64,000 nucleotides of DNA from Vreelandella subterranea (GTDB lineage: Bacteria; Pseudomonadota; Gammaproteobacteria; Pseudomonadales; Halomonadaceae). The notes below the pieces were generated by a model. It did not search any database. It saw nothing but the letters and a program-made list of their open reading frames with translations, and had not been told where the DNA came from. The stretch lies in assembly GCF_900111305.1 (NCBI RefSeq), contig NZ_FOGS01000003.1, positions 124,001 through 188,000 on the forward strand, written 5' to 3'. This document shows positions 16,969 to 25,962 of this stretch, one piece after another; position 1 is the first letter of the stretch; each line of letters begins with the position of its first letter. A program made the position numbers and the translations under genes.

Positions 16969-19900
16969 TGCTGCGTAAAGGCCCCCTGGCGTGGATGGTC
17001 GACCATGGCGTTGCCCCAAACCTGCTGATGATCCTGTTTATTGTCGGCGGGCTCATGGCGTCGCTGGCGATCAAGAAGGAGATCTTCCCGGCATTTGAAA
17101 CCGAGGTGGTCCAGGTCACCATCAGCTACCCGGGCGCCACGCCGGAAGATATCGAACAGAGCCTGCTGCTGCCCGTTGAGGCAGCCGTTTCCGACGTCGA
17201 AGGCATCGATGAACTGACATCCAGCGCCAGCGAGGGTAGCGCCAATATCAGCGCCACCCTGGTGGATGGCATCGACGTGATGCGCGCCTATCAGGATATT
17301 CAGCAGTCGGTTAACGCGATTACGACGCTGCCCAACGCCGCTGACCCACCCCGCTTCACCCTGGCCGGCCGTGCGCGAAGCGTATTGAGCCTGCAGGTTT
17401 ACGGTCAGGCCGACCTGGGCACGCTCCACGATGCCGCGGAAAACGTCCGCGCCGAACTACAGGCCACCGACGGCCTTTCCCGTGCCGAGCTATCGGGGAA
17501 TCGCGCCCGGGAAATCCAGGTACTGCTGGATGATGAAGCCATTGAGCGCTACGGCCTGGATCACCAGGCGCTTGCCAATGTGATTGGTGAGGAAGCGCTG
17601 GACCTGGCCAGCGGACAACTGACCACCGACGAAGGTGAATGGCTGGTGCGCTACCAGGGGCGACGCAACAGCGCCGCTGCCTTCGCCGAGCTGCCGGTTC
17701 TCACCAGCACCCAGGGTATGCCAATTCGACTGGGCGATATCGCCGATGTCCGCGAGGGCTTTGCCGAGACCGACCGTGAGGAATTTTATAACGGCCAACC
17801 CGGCCTTTCGGTGGATGTCTACCAGATTGGCGACCAAACGCCAACCAGCATTTCAGAAGCCGTCAACGGCGAGCTTGAGCGCCTGCGTGCCGGGCTACCC
17901 GAAGGTGTCAGCCTGGAGATTTCCCGGGACAGCTCGGCTGTCTACGAAGACCGATTGAGCCTGCTGCTGAAAAACGCCTGGATGGGCCTGGCGTTGGTCC
18001 TGGTCTTGATGGCGCTGTTTTTGGAAGCGCGCTTGGCCTTCTGGGTCACGCTGGGCATCCCCACGGCATTTCTGGGCGCGATGCTATTCCTCCCCTGGAT
18101 CGGCGTGTCGCTGAACATGATATCGATGTTCGCGTTTATCATCGCGCTGGGTATTGTGGTCGACGACGCCATCATGGTGGGTGAAAATATCTACAGCTAC
18201 CGTGAGGAGGGCTATTCGCTGCGCGATGCGGCGGTCAAGGGGGCCCGGGAAATCGCCACGCCACTAACCTTTGCGATTCTTTCCAACATCGTCGCCTTCC
18301 TACCGCTGCTGTTCTTGCCGGGTTTTCTGGGGCTGATTTTTGCCACCGTTCCGGTAGTGGTCATCACCGTCTTTCTGATTTCCTGGGCCGAAGCGCTGTT
18401 CATTCTGCCCGCGCACCTGGCCCATAGCCGTAAACCCCGCCAGACACCCACCTGGCAACGCCCGCTGGAAGCCTTGCGCCAACGCATGCAAGGCGGGCTT
18501 CATCACTTTACCTATCATAAGTTCGAGCCCTTCTTGCAGCGGGCACTCAATGTCCGCTGGCTGACCGTCGCGCTGGGAATCGTCATCTTGCTGGTGACGC
18601 TTGCCTGGAGCATGAGCGGACGCCTTGGCTTCTCGCTGATGCCTCGGGTCGAGTCCAATGAGGTAGAAGCCAGCATCACACTGCCCATTGGAAGCCATAT
18701 CAGCGTTAGCCGTGGGCTTAGCCAACAGCTGTTGAAGGCTGGCGATCAACTAAGTCAACGCGAGGCATCTCTGCACTTCAGCAGTACCCATACCCGCTTG
18801 GACGGTGAGAGTCTGCAGGTAGAATTGGAGATTGCGCCAGAAAGCCTGGAGGACTGGCCGCCTTCCCGAGTTGCCCGGGAGTGGCGCGCGCTAACCGGCG
18901 ATTTACTTGGCGCTCAGTCGGTGCGCTTTGCTTCAGATGCAGGCGGGCCCGGTAGCGGTGCGGCGCTCAGCCTACGCCTGTCACACCCTGACACCCAGGT
19001 GCTCGAAGAAGCGGCCAACCAGTTGGCCGACTCACTAAGCAACTACGGCTTGATCGATATCGACAGCGGCCTGGGCGATGGCAAACCGCAACTTGAAATG
19101 CGCCTTTCCTCCGAAGGCCGCTCGCTGGGCCTTACCGGCAGCGACCTGGCCCAGGCCCTGCGTGGCACTCTCCAGGGTGCCACGGCCCTGGAACAGTTTG
19201 TCGGGCGCAGCGAAGTCAGCGTCGAGGTACGCCTGCCCGAAGAAAACCGCAATAGCCTGAACGAACTCTACCGCCTGCCGGTGCGCACGCCCGACGGCCT
19301 CAGCGTGCCCCTTTCCCGGGTCGCGGATATCGCCCTGGGCCAGGCCTCCAGCGGCCTTGAGCGGATTAACGGCCGACGGGTTATCACCGTCACGGCGGAT
19401 GCCGAGGATGATCTCCCCATCAACCAGGTGCTCGCCACCCTACAGACGGATGTTTTCCCCGACCTGGAAGCCAACTGGCCGGGGCTTGAGGTCACCCTGG
19501 GCGGTCGCCAGCAGGATACCGCCGATAACCTCGCCGCCCTGCGAACCGCCATGTGGTTGATGATTGCCGCGCTTTATGCCCTGCTCGCGATACCCTTCAA
19601 AAGCTATCTGCAACCGCTACTGGTGATGGCCGCAATACCCTTTGGTATCGTCGGGGCGATTGGCGGGCATATGCTGATGGGGTTTGGCTTGTCGATCATC
19701 AGCCTGCTCGGCATGCTGGCACTCTCCGGCGTGGTGATTAACGACGCCCTGGTGCTGATCGATTACGCCAACCGCAAGCGGCGCGAGGGCATGGCGGCGC
19801 GTGAAGCCATCGTCGCCGCTGCCACCCGTCGCCTGCGCCCGATCATGATGACCACTCTGACCACGTTTTTGGGGCTGGCGCCGATGATTCTTGAGACATC

Positions 19901-20066
19901 CCGGCAGGCGCGCTTCATGATTCCCATGGCGATTTCGCTGGGCTTTGGCATGCTTTTCGCCACGCTGATTCTGCTGATTCTGGTGCCCTGCCTCTACCTG
20001 AGCCTCGAGAATCTGCGCGAGCGGTCACGCACCCCGCCACAGCCGCATTCGGCAGGAGCCAGCTAA
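16968..20066 (+). CDS. RND efflux transporter permease
   Basis: 1032 residues, full length for an AcrB/MdtB-type pump. It has the first membrane helix at 15-35, two large periplasmic loops, and two six-helix bundles. Helix 4 contains the proton-relay Asp pair (GIVVDDAIMVGENIYSY, around residue 400). Helix 10-12 motifs ALSGVVINDALVLIDYANRKR are near 920. Substrates cannot be predicted. It overlaps the adaptor by one base and the following histidine kinase by one base (stop TAA / ATG), so the four genes form one operon. Confidence 0.92.
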   Translation: MLRKGPLAWMVDHGVAPNLLMILFIVGGLMASLAIKKEIFPAFETEVVQVTISYPGATPEDIEQSLLLPVEAAVSDVEGIDELTSSASEGSANISATLVDGIDVMRAYQDIQQSVNAITTLPNAADPPRFTLAGRARSVLSLQVYGQADLGTLHDAAENVRAELQATDGLSRAELSGNRAREIQVLLDDEAIERYGLDHQALANVIGEEALDLASGQLTTDEGEWLVRYQGRRNSAAAFAELPVLTSTQGMPIRLGDIADVREGFAETDREEFYNGQPGLSVDVYQIGDQTPTSISEAVNGELERLRAGLPEGVSLEISRDSSAVYEDRLSLLLKNAWMGLALVLVLMALFLEARLAFWVTLGIPTAFLGAMLFLPWIGVSLNMISMFAFIIALGIVVDDAIMVGENIYSYREEGYSLRDAAVKGAREIATPLTFAILSNIVAFLPLLFLPGFLGLIFATVPVVVITVFLISWAEALFILPAHLAHSRKPRQTPTWQRPLEALRQRMQGGLHHFTYHKFEPFLQRALNVRWLTVALGIVILLVTLAWSMSGRLGFSLMPRVESNEVEASITLPIGSHISVSRGLSQQLLKAGDQLSQREASLHFSSTHTRLDGESLQVELEIAPESLEDWPPSRVAREWRALTGDLLGAQSVRFASDAGGPGSGAALSLRLSHPDTQVLEEAANQLADSLSNYGLIDIDSGLGDGKPQLEMRLSSEGRSLGLTGSDLAQALRGTLQGATALEQFVGRSEVSVEVRLPEENRNSLNELYRLPVRTPDGLSVPLSRVADIALGQASSGLERINGRRVITVTADAEDDLPINQVLATLQTDVFPDLEANWPGLEVTLGGRQQDTADNLAALRTAMWLMIAALYALLAIPFKSYLQPLLVMAAIPFGIVGAIGGHMLMGFGLSIISLLGMLALSGVVINDALVLIDYANRKRREGMAAREAIVAAATRRLRPIMMTTLTTFLGLAPMILETSRQARFMIPMAISLGFGMLFATLILLILVPCLYLSLENLRERSRTPPQPHSAGAS

Positions 20067-21484
20067 TGTCGTTGATCTCGTTGCGCACACCCCTGGGGCG
20101 CTTTCGCTGGCGCTTCTCGCGGCTGGGTTTGAAGCTGTTCCTGATCATCCTGAGCGTCAACGTGGCGATTTCAACCGGTGCCTTTCTGGCCGTCTCGTAC
20201 AGCATCGACCGAGGCTTTCTTGAGTATCTAAATCAGGCTCAGGAGCGCCGGGCCACCTTGCTGGCCGACAGCCTGGTCACGCGCTGGCAGCCCCGACAAA
20301 GCTGGGCATGGCTCGAGCGCTCACCGGAACGCTGGCCAATGGTCGTGCGCCACGCCCTGGGTCAGGAGCACCGCGAACGCCCTAGCCCCCTTGGCGAGGC
20401 ACAGGACTTTGTGCTGCGCGATGCCGATGAACGTTTTGTGATACCGCCCCATAATGCCAGTGAGAGCAACTGGCATTGGCTCACGCTACGCAGCGACGAC
20501 GAAGAGATCGGCGAACTGGGGTTTCGCCCGCCCCAGCAGGTCATGGAGCGCATGGAAAACCGCTTCCTGGAACGCCAGCAGCGCAATCTGATGATTATCG
20601 TACTCTCGCTGGGCGTCGCCTCATTCTTGCTGGCCGGCGGACTTTCCTGGTGGCTGGGGCGGCGCACACGGGCCCTGGCCACTGCCACCCAGCGCTTGAC
20701 CGAAGGTGATTACCACAGCCGCCTGCCTGAGCGCGGTCGCGACGAACTTTCGCTTCTGGCCCGCGATTTCAACGTATTGGCAGCCTCCCTGGAAGCAAGC
20801 CGCAACGCCCGGGCCCGCTGGGTCTCCGACACCGCCCATGAGCTCCGCACTCCGCTGGCGGTGTTGCGCGGTGAAATTGAAGCCATGCAGGATGGCATTC
20901 GTCCGCTGAACCAAGAGAGCCTTGGGTCCCTCGGCCAGGAAGTGGATCAGCTTGAACGGCTGGTCGCCGATCTGCGTCTGCTTTCGCAAAGCGATGCTGG
21001 CGCGCTGGATATCCAGTTGGCGCCAATGAACCTAAGCGATGCCCTGGCGGGACGTCTGGAAGATGCCGAACGCTGGCTGAACGACAGCGACATGAGCCTG
21101 ACCCGGCAGATCGCCCCCGATATGATGATTCGCGGCGATGCCCAGCGCCTGCGCCAACTATGGGATAACCTGATGGATAACAGCTGCGCCTATACCAGCG
21201 CCCCGGGCTCACTCGACGTCACCCTGACCCAGGACGGGAACGAGGCCGTGGTCAGCTGGCAAGACAGTGCGCCCGGGGTGCCCGATAGCGAACTTGCGCG
21301 GCTCACTGAACGGCTGTATCGGGTCGAGGGCTCGCGTAACCGTTCAAGCGGTGGTAGCGGCCTGGGCCTGTCGATCGCCAGTGCCCTGGTGCATGCCCAT
21401 GGTGGCAGCCTTTCGGCCTCTCATTCGACGCTGGGTGGATTATGCTGGACACTTCGCTTCCCGTTGCTGAACACCGATAATTGA
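20066..21484 (+). CDS. BaeS-like sensor histidine kinase
   Basis: 472 residues. Membrane helices at about 22-44 and 185-205 enclose a periplasmic sensor of about 140 residues. Then follow HAMP (about 207-258), a HisKA domain with the phosphorylated His in TAHELRTPLA near 271, and a HATPase domain ending GGSGLGLSIASALVHAHGG. The layout pump-kinase-regulator matches E. coli mdtABC(D)-baeSR, where BaeS senses envelope stress. It probably phosphorylates the regulator encoded next. Confidence 0.88.
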   Translation: MSLISLRTPLGRFRWRFSRLGLKLFLIILSVNVAISTGAFLAVSYSIDRGFLEYLNQAQERRATLLADSLVTRWQPRQSWAWLERSPERWPMVVRHALGQEHRERPSPLGEAQDFVLRDADERFVIPPHNASESNWHWLTLRSDDEEIGELGFRPPQQVMERMENRFLERQQRNLMIIVLSLGVASFLLAGGLSWWLGRRTRALATATQRLTEGDYHSRLPERGRDELSLLARDFNVLAASLEASRNARARWVSDTAHELRTPLAVLRGEIEAMQDGIRPLNQESLGSLGQEVDQLERLVADLRLLSQSDAGALDIQLAPMNLSDALAGRLEDAERWLNDSDMSLTRQIAPDMMIRGDAQRLRQLWDNLMDNSCAYTSAPGSLDVTLTQDGNEAVVSWQDSAPGVPDSELARLTERLYRVEGSRNRSSGGSGLGLSIASALVHAHGGSLSASHSTLGGLCWTLRFPLLNTDN

Positions 21485-21515
21485 TCCGGTCATTTTTCTT
21501 AAAGCGAGCTTGCCC

Positions 21516-22214
21516 ATGATGGATAATGCCTCTTTGCTGGTCGTGGAAGACGAACCCAAAATTGCCCGACTGATGGCAGACTACCTGACCACCCACGGCT
21601 TCGAGGTGACCACCCTCGAACATGGCGACCATGTGATGCCGTGGCTTGACCAGCAGACCCCCAGCCTTATCCTGCTCGACCTGATGCTGCCCGGCAAAGA
21701 CGGCCTGACGCTGTGCCGCGAAATTCGCCACCAGTGGCCGCATATCGCCATTATCATGGTGACCGCCAAGGTCGAGGAGGTGGATCGTCTGCTGGGGCTT
21801 GAACTGGGCGCCGACGACTACATGTGCAAGCCGTTCAGCCCGCGCGAGGTGGTTGCCCGTGTCAAGGCGGTACTGCGGCGAAGCCAGGCGGCCGCCGACA
21901 ATACCCCGCAAGCGGCGAGCAAGGCGCTGGTAACGCTTGATGAAGACGGCTGGCAAGCGCTGGCACAGGGCCACGACCTGGGGCTGACCGCCGTGGAGTT
22001 TCAGCTGTTGCGGGTGATGATGCAGGCACCAGGGCGTATCTTCAGCCGCGAGCAGCTGATGGACCACATGTACCGAGACAACCGGATCGTTTCGGAGCGC
22101 ACCGTGGACAGCCACATCAAGAAGCTGCGCAAGAAAATCCACGAAGCGCTCCCCGAGCAGGAAATTATCCGCTCGGTGTACGGGGTCGGCTACAAGTACC
22201 AGCCGGAAGGTTAG
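21516..22214 (+). CDS. BaeR-like OmpR/PhoB-family response regulator
   Basis: The ATG at 21516 (or the adjacent ATG at 21519) is preferred over a TTG at 21510 because a GCGAG site lies 7 bases upstream. The receiver domain has the acidic pair VVEDEP, the phosphorylated Asp in ILLDLMLPGKDG, and the conserved Thr and Lys (VTAKVEE, CKPFSP). The C-terminal winged helix contains SERTVDSHIKKLRKKI and ends VYGVGYKYQ. It is the expected partner of the upstream kinase and probably controls the RND operon. Confidence 0.9.
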   Translation: MMDNASLLVVEDEPKIARLMADYLTTHGFEVTTLEHGDHVMPWLDQQTPSLILLDLMLPGKDGLTLCREIRHQWPHIAIIMVTAKVEEVDRLLGLELGADDYMCKPFSPREVVARVKAVLRRSQAAADNTPQAASKALVTLDEDGWQALAQGHDLGLTAVEFQLLRVMMQAPGRIFSREQLMDHMYRDNRIVSERTVDSHIKKLRKKIHEALPEQEIIRSVYGVGYKYQPEG

Positions 22215-22227
22215 CAGCCAGTGCTCC

Positions 22228-23154
22228 TCAGGGGGAAACCTGGTCGTTGAGGAACGCAATCCCCGCCTCTATCGCGCCACCGCGCAGCAAAAAGCTGGCG
22301 AAATGGCCGCGGCCGTGCAGCAAATACAGCTCGCTCTCGACGCCGTTGTCGATCAGCGTCTGGTAGAAATCCCGCGCATGATCAACGGGCACCAGCTGGT
22401 CCCAGGTGCCGTGGAAGATAAAAAACGGTGGCGCGTCAGGCGTTACCTGGCGCTCGGGCGAGGCCAGGCGATACGCCTGGTTCTTTTCAGCGCGGGTACC
22501 ACCGATAAAGTCGACCACCAAGCGACCGTCATCAAATTTGAGTAAATCGCTGGGCAGGCCACCGGCCAGCACAGCGGCTAAGCGGCTCTGCTCCCCTCCG
22601 TAGGGCTCCGCCAGCGGCCCTTCCGATCCTGCCAGTGCCAGCAGGCTCACCAAGTGCGCGCCGGATGAAAAGCCTACGCCCACGATGCGCTGCGTATCGA
22701 CTTGCCACTCATCCGCGTTGGTGTGTATCCAGGCCATCGCCTGCTGCAGGTCATGCAACTGTGCGGGAAACTTGTAGCCCGGCGCAAAGCGGTGCTCGAT
22801 ATTCACCGCCACATAACCCTGCGCAGCCAGCTGCTCGGCAATCCCTCGCATATCGTCTGGGCCACGATTGCGCCACCCCCCACCGTGGACAATCAGCGCC
22901 GCGGGGCGACGGCTCCGGTTAGGTGACGCCGGTAAAAAGACCTCGGCGTTGAGCGCTTCAGGCCATGCATCAGGCGTATAGGGGATGGGCGGAAGGCGCT
23001 TATAGGACAGCGGCTGACGGGCATCTTCGTCAGCGCTACTGGCAGGCTCGCCTTGGCTGGCAAGATGCGTGACGCCGCAGCCGCTCAACAGCAACGCCAA
23101 GGCACTCACGGCACTGCAACGTCGTAAGCAGGACCACCGCAATATATTCGACAC
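22228..23154 (-). CDS. Lipoprotein alpha/beta hydrolase (BD-FAE/carboxylesterase-like)
   Basis: The start is taken as GTG 23154, preceded by AAGGAG at 7 bases; an open frame upstream to 23259 lacks such a site. This start gives an N-terminal signal with a lipobox (ALLLSGC), so the protein is lipidated. The hydrolase core has the oxyanion HGGGW motif, the nucleophile elbow GFSSGAH, and C-terminal Asp and His (DQLVPVDHARDF, GRGHF). It resembles acetyl-esterase/feruloyl-esterase-type enzymes acting at the cell envelope; the substrate is unknown. It is transcribed divergently from the Spy-like gene. Confidence 0.85.
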   Translation of the reverse strand: MSNILRWSCLRRCSAVSALALLLSGCGVTHLASQGEPASSADEDARQPLSYKRLPPIPYTPDAWPEALNAEVFLPASPNRSRRPAALIVHGGGWRNRGPDDMRGIAEQLAAQGYVAVNIEHRFAPGYKFPAQLHDLQQAMAWIHTNADEWQVDTQRIVGVGFSSGAHLVSLLALAGSEGPLAEPYGGEQSRLAAVLAGGLPSDLLKFDDGRLVVDFIGGTRAEKNQAYRLASPERQVTPDAPPFFIFHGTWDQLVPVDHARDFYQTLIDNGVESELYLLHGRGHFASFLLRGGAIEAGIAFLNDQVSP

Positions 23155-23285
23155 AGCATTTCTCCTTGAAAGATCCCCTGCCCCCGCAGCGAGCCTACCA
23201 AGATCACGATTATTGCACACTCCCTGCAAAGGGTTTGCACCCGGCCGGACAATACTCATAGCGTCAACCCACCAGGAGATACGTC

Positions 23286-23672
23286 ATGACCCTTTCACTT
23301 CGTCAATTCGTTGCCCCGGCGCTGTTCGCCGCCGTCTTATTGCCATTGGCCGCGACCGCCCAGGCGGACCATCACAACGGCGAGAAACCTCATCATGACC
23401 GCGTGCGCATGGAAGAGCGAATGAAAGAACACCGTCAGGACGTTTATGAGCGTGCGGCGCTCAGCGAGGATAAGCAGCAAGCACTGAACGAGGCCCACGA
23501 GACATTTCGTGATGAAATGAAAGACGTTCGCGACGCCCATCAAACGCGTATGACCGAGATTCTGACCGAGGACGAGCAGGAAGCACTGCGCAACGCCATG
23601 CACGAGGCCCGTGAAGAATACCGCCAAGGCCACGGCAAACGTCATCATGGTGACGAAGACGCTAGCCAATAA
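23286..23672 (+). CDS. Spy/CpxP-like periplasmic LTXXQ-type protein
   Basis: 128 residues with a cleavable signal peptide (about 1-27, ending AAT-AQA). The mature part is nearly all helical, charged, and carries two LTXXQ-like blocks (LSEDKQ and LTEDEQ). His-rich ends could bind metal. Spy and CpxP are periplasmic chaperones or stress adaptors. In E. coli, spy is activated by BaeR, and a BaeSR-like system lies 1 kb upstream here. A good AGGAG site precedes ATG 23286, and a terminator follows. Confidence 0.8.
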   Translation: MTLSLRQFVAPALFAAVLLPLAATAQADHHNGEKPHHDRVRMEERMKEHRQDVYERAALSEDKQQALNEAHETFRDEMKDVRDAHQTRMTEILTEDEQEALRNAMHEAREEYRQGHGKRHHGDEDASQ

Positions 23673-23700
23673 GCGCATCTATGTCATCGCCAATACGCTT

Positions 23701-23730
23701 AATGCCCGGTTCTGCCGGGCATTTCTATTT
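23701..23730 (+). terminator. Rho-independent terminator of the Spy-like gene
   Basis: AATGCCCGG pairs with CCGGGCATT across a 5-base loop, 28 bp after the stop codon, followed by a T-rich tract (TTCTATTTCT). Confidence 0.8.
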
Positions 23731-23843
23731 CTAGCCTGACCATTTAGCGCGCTTGATCACCCAAGGCCCGCCCTGGGTGCCAGTCAACGCAGCAATACGG
23801 AGAACTGAAACACGGACTTGAAGGCAAAGGGTAAAGCGCGTAT

Positions 23844-23865
23844 TTTATTTGAACGTTCATTTAAA
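23844..23865. promoter_or_regulatory. BetI-like operator upstream of betT
   Basis: The centre GAACGTTC (23851-23858) is flanked by A/T-rich arms (TTTATTT on the left, ATTTAAA on the right) that are near-symmetric. This resembles the BetI box known upstream of choline genes (TTGAACGTTCAA core). It lies about 60 bp before the betT start, and choline-responsive repression would be expected. No betI, betA or betB lies in the window. Confidence 0.65.
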
Positions 23866-23922
23866 ATAAAACAATCAAAGATGGCTTCTCTATTCTTTGT
23901 CTAACAACAGGAGTCCGCCTCC

Positions 23923-25962
23923 ATGGCGAAAGACAACCCCGTTCTACCCTCCCGAGACCGCCTCAACCCCGTGGTATTCCACGGTAGTGTGGCAGGCATT
24001 GTGGTCTTCCTGGTACTGACCATGCTCTTCACCGAGCAGGCCGGCGCCTTTTTTGATGCTGGCCTTGCCTGGGTGAGCAAAACCTTTGGCTGGTATTACA
24101 TGCTGGCGATTGTCGCGTACCTGGTATTCGTCGCGCTGATTGGCATGTCGCGCTACGGCAGCATTCGGCTGGGGCCTGACCATTCACGACCGGAGTTTTC
24201 CCTCTTGTCGTGGTCGGCCATGCTGTTTGCCGCGGGTATCGGTATCGATCTGCTGTTCTTCAGCGTTGCCGAGCCGGTTGCCCACTATCTGGCGCCACCG
24301 GATCTGACCCCGGAAAGCCAGGCCGCCATGCGTCATGCCGTCGTTCAAACCTATCTGCACTGGGGACTCTCCGGCTGGGGACTCTACGTGTTGATGGGTA
24401 TGGCGCTGGCTTACTTCAGCTACCGCCACCGCCTGCCGTTGGCAATTCGCAGCGCTCTCTATCCCATACTGGGCAAGCGCATCCATGGGCCTATCGGTAA
24501 CGCTGTTGATATTACCGCGGTGATTTCCACCGTGTTCGGTATCGCGACCAGCCTGGGCATTGGCGTCATGCAGCTCAACTACGGCCTGAACTACATGTTC
24601 AACGTGCCGGAAACCCTCACCGTGCAGGTCATCCTGATTGTGCTGGTCGTGGTGTTAGCGACGATTTCCGTGGTCACTGGCGTTGAGAAAGGTATCCGCC
24701 GACTCTCCGAGTTCAACATGCTGTTGGCACTGGCGCTGATGCTGTTTGTGCTGTTTTCCGGCGATACGCTGATGCTGCTGGATAAAGTGGTCAACAACGC
24801 GGGTGATTACCTTTCCGGGTTTGTGGCCGCCAGTTTCAACACCTATGCGTTTGACGGTGAAGGCGCTCAAGAATGGAAAATGTGGTGGACGATCTTCTTC
24901 TGGGGCTGGTGGATTGCCTGGACGCCGTTTGTCGGCCTGTTTCTGGCGCGTATTTCACGTGGCCGCACCATTCGTGAGTTCGTTGCCGGTGCGCTATTTA
25001 TCCCGCTGGCGTTCATGATGGTATGGATGTCGATCTTCGGCAACAGCGGTATCGAACTCGTCGCCAACCAGGGCATCACGGAGCTTGGCGAACAGGCACT
25101 CAATACGCCGCAAACCACCCTCTACACCCTGCTTGAATACTATCCGTACGTCGGCATTACGGCGGCTGTGGTCACTATCCTCGGGATTGTATTCTTTATT
25201 ACCTCGGCAGACTCCGGCGCGCTGGTATTGGCCAACTTCACCTCCATTCTCAGCGACGTGAACCACGACGCGCCGATCAAACTGCGCATTTTCTGGTCCG
25301 CCATCATTGGCCTGATCACCATTGCGCTGCTAATGGCAGGCGGCCTGAACGCGCTGCAAAGTGCCGTGGTGATTACCGCCCTGCCGTTCTCACTGGTGAT
25401 TTTTGCCATCATGGTGGGCATGGTCAAAGCCCTGAAGCTTGAAGGCAGCAAGGCCGACGCACGCCGCATGATTGCCGGCGGCGCCTCTGGCGGTGACTGG
25501 CGCGAGCGCCTTGACCGGGCGCTGGACACCTCCAACCGTGCAGGTGCGGCGGCCACCATCGAGCACTCGATTCGTCCGGCCATGACGCAGTTTGCCCAGG
25601 AACTGGAAAGCCGTGGACAGACCGCTAACGTCAGCGAAGAGCAGCTGGAGGGCGAATCACTGCCCAAGTTGATGCTGCAGGTCGACTTTGGCGACGCCAC
25701 CAGTTTTGTCTACCAGGTCTGCCCGCACCGCATGCGGACGCCAAGCTTCATCCCGGCGGACGACGACTTCTACGTGCGGCTGGATGTCTTCCTTGCCGAA
25801 GGCGGTCAGGATAAAGACCTCAACGGCTATACCCGTGGTCAGGTGATTGGTGATCTGGTGGCCGAGTACGAGCGTCACCTGCACTTCTTGACGCTGGCAG
25901 GCCATCAACAGGCTATGCCGGGCACTATCGGTGAACCACCGGAAGAGTCCACTCAACCTTAA
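23923..25962 (+). CDS. betT: BCCT-family choline transporter
   Basis: 679 residues, the size of E. coli BetT (677), with twelve membrane helices and a long C-terminal cytoplasmic domain (about 515-679) used in osmotic regulation by this family. The tryptophan-rich signature WWIAWTPFVGLFLARISRGRT is at about 325-345. BCCT carriers import choline, betaine or carnitine. The choline type is favoured by length and by a BetI-like operator upstream. ATG 23923 follows AGGAG. Its stop overlaps the convergent hen1-like gene by 4 bp, and its terminator lies inside that gene. Confidence 0.9.
   Translation: MAKDNPVLPSRDRLNPVVFHGSVAGIVVFLVLTMLFTEQAGAFFDAGLAWVSKTFGWYYMLAIVAYLVFVALIGMSRYGSIRLGPDHSRPEFSLLSWSAMLFAAGIGIDLLFFSVAEPVAHYLAPPDLTPESQAAMRHAVVQTYLHWGLSGWGLYVLMGMALAYFSYRHRLPLAIRSALYPILGKRIHGPIGNAVDITAVISTVFGIATSLGIGVMQLNYGLNYMFNVPETLTVQVILIVLVVVLATISVVTGVEKGIRRLSEFNMLLALALMLFVLFSGDTLMLLDKVVNNAGDYLSGFVAASFNTYAFDGEGAQEWKMWWTIFFWGWWIAWTPFVGLFLARISRGRTIREFVAGALFIPLAFMMVWMSIFGNSGIELVANQGITELGEQALNTPQTTLYTLLEYYPYVGITAAVVTILGIVFFITSADSGALVLANFTSILSDVNHDAPIKLRIFWSAIIGLITIALLMAGGLNALQSAVVITALPFSLVIFAIMVGMVKALKLEGSKADARRMIAGGASGGDWRERLDRALDTSNRAGAAATIEHSIRPAMTQFAQELESRGQTANVSEEQLEGESLPKLMLQVDFGDATSFVYQVCPHRMRTPSFIPADDDFYVRLDVFLAEGGQDKDLNGYTRGQVIGDLVAEYERHLHFLTLAGHQQAMPGTIGEPPEESTQP

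Noticed and set aside
21303-22259. A 318-codon minus-strand frame opposite the kinase and response regulator
   Set aside because: Antisense to two genes with clear receiver, HTH and HATPase motifs.
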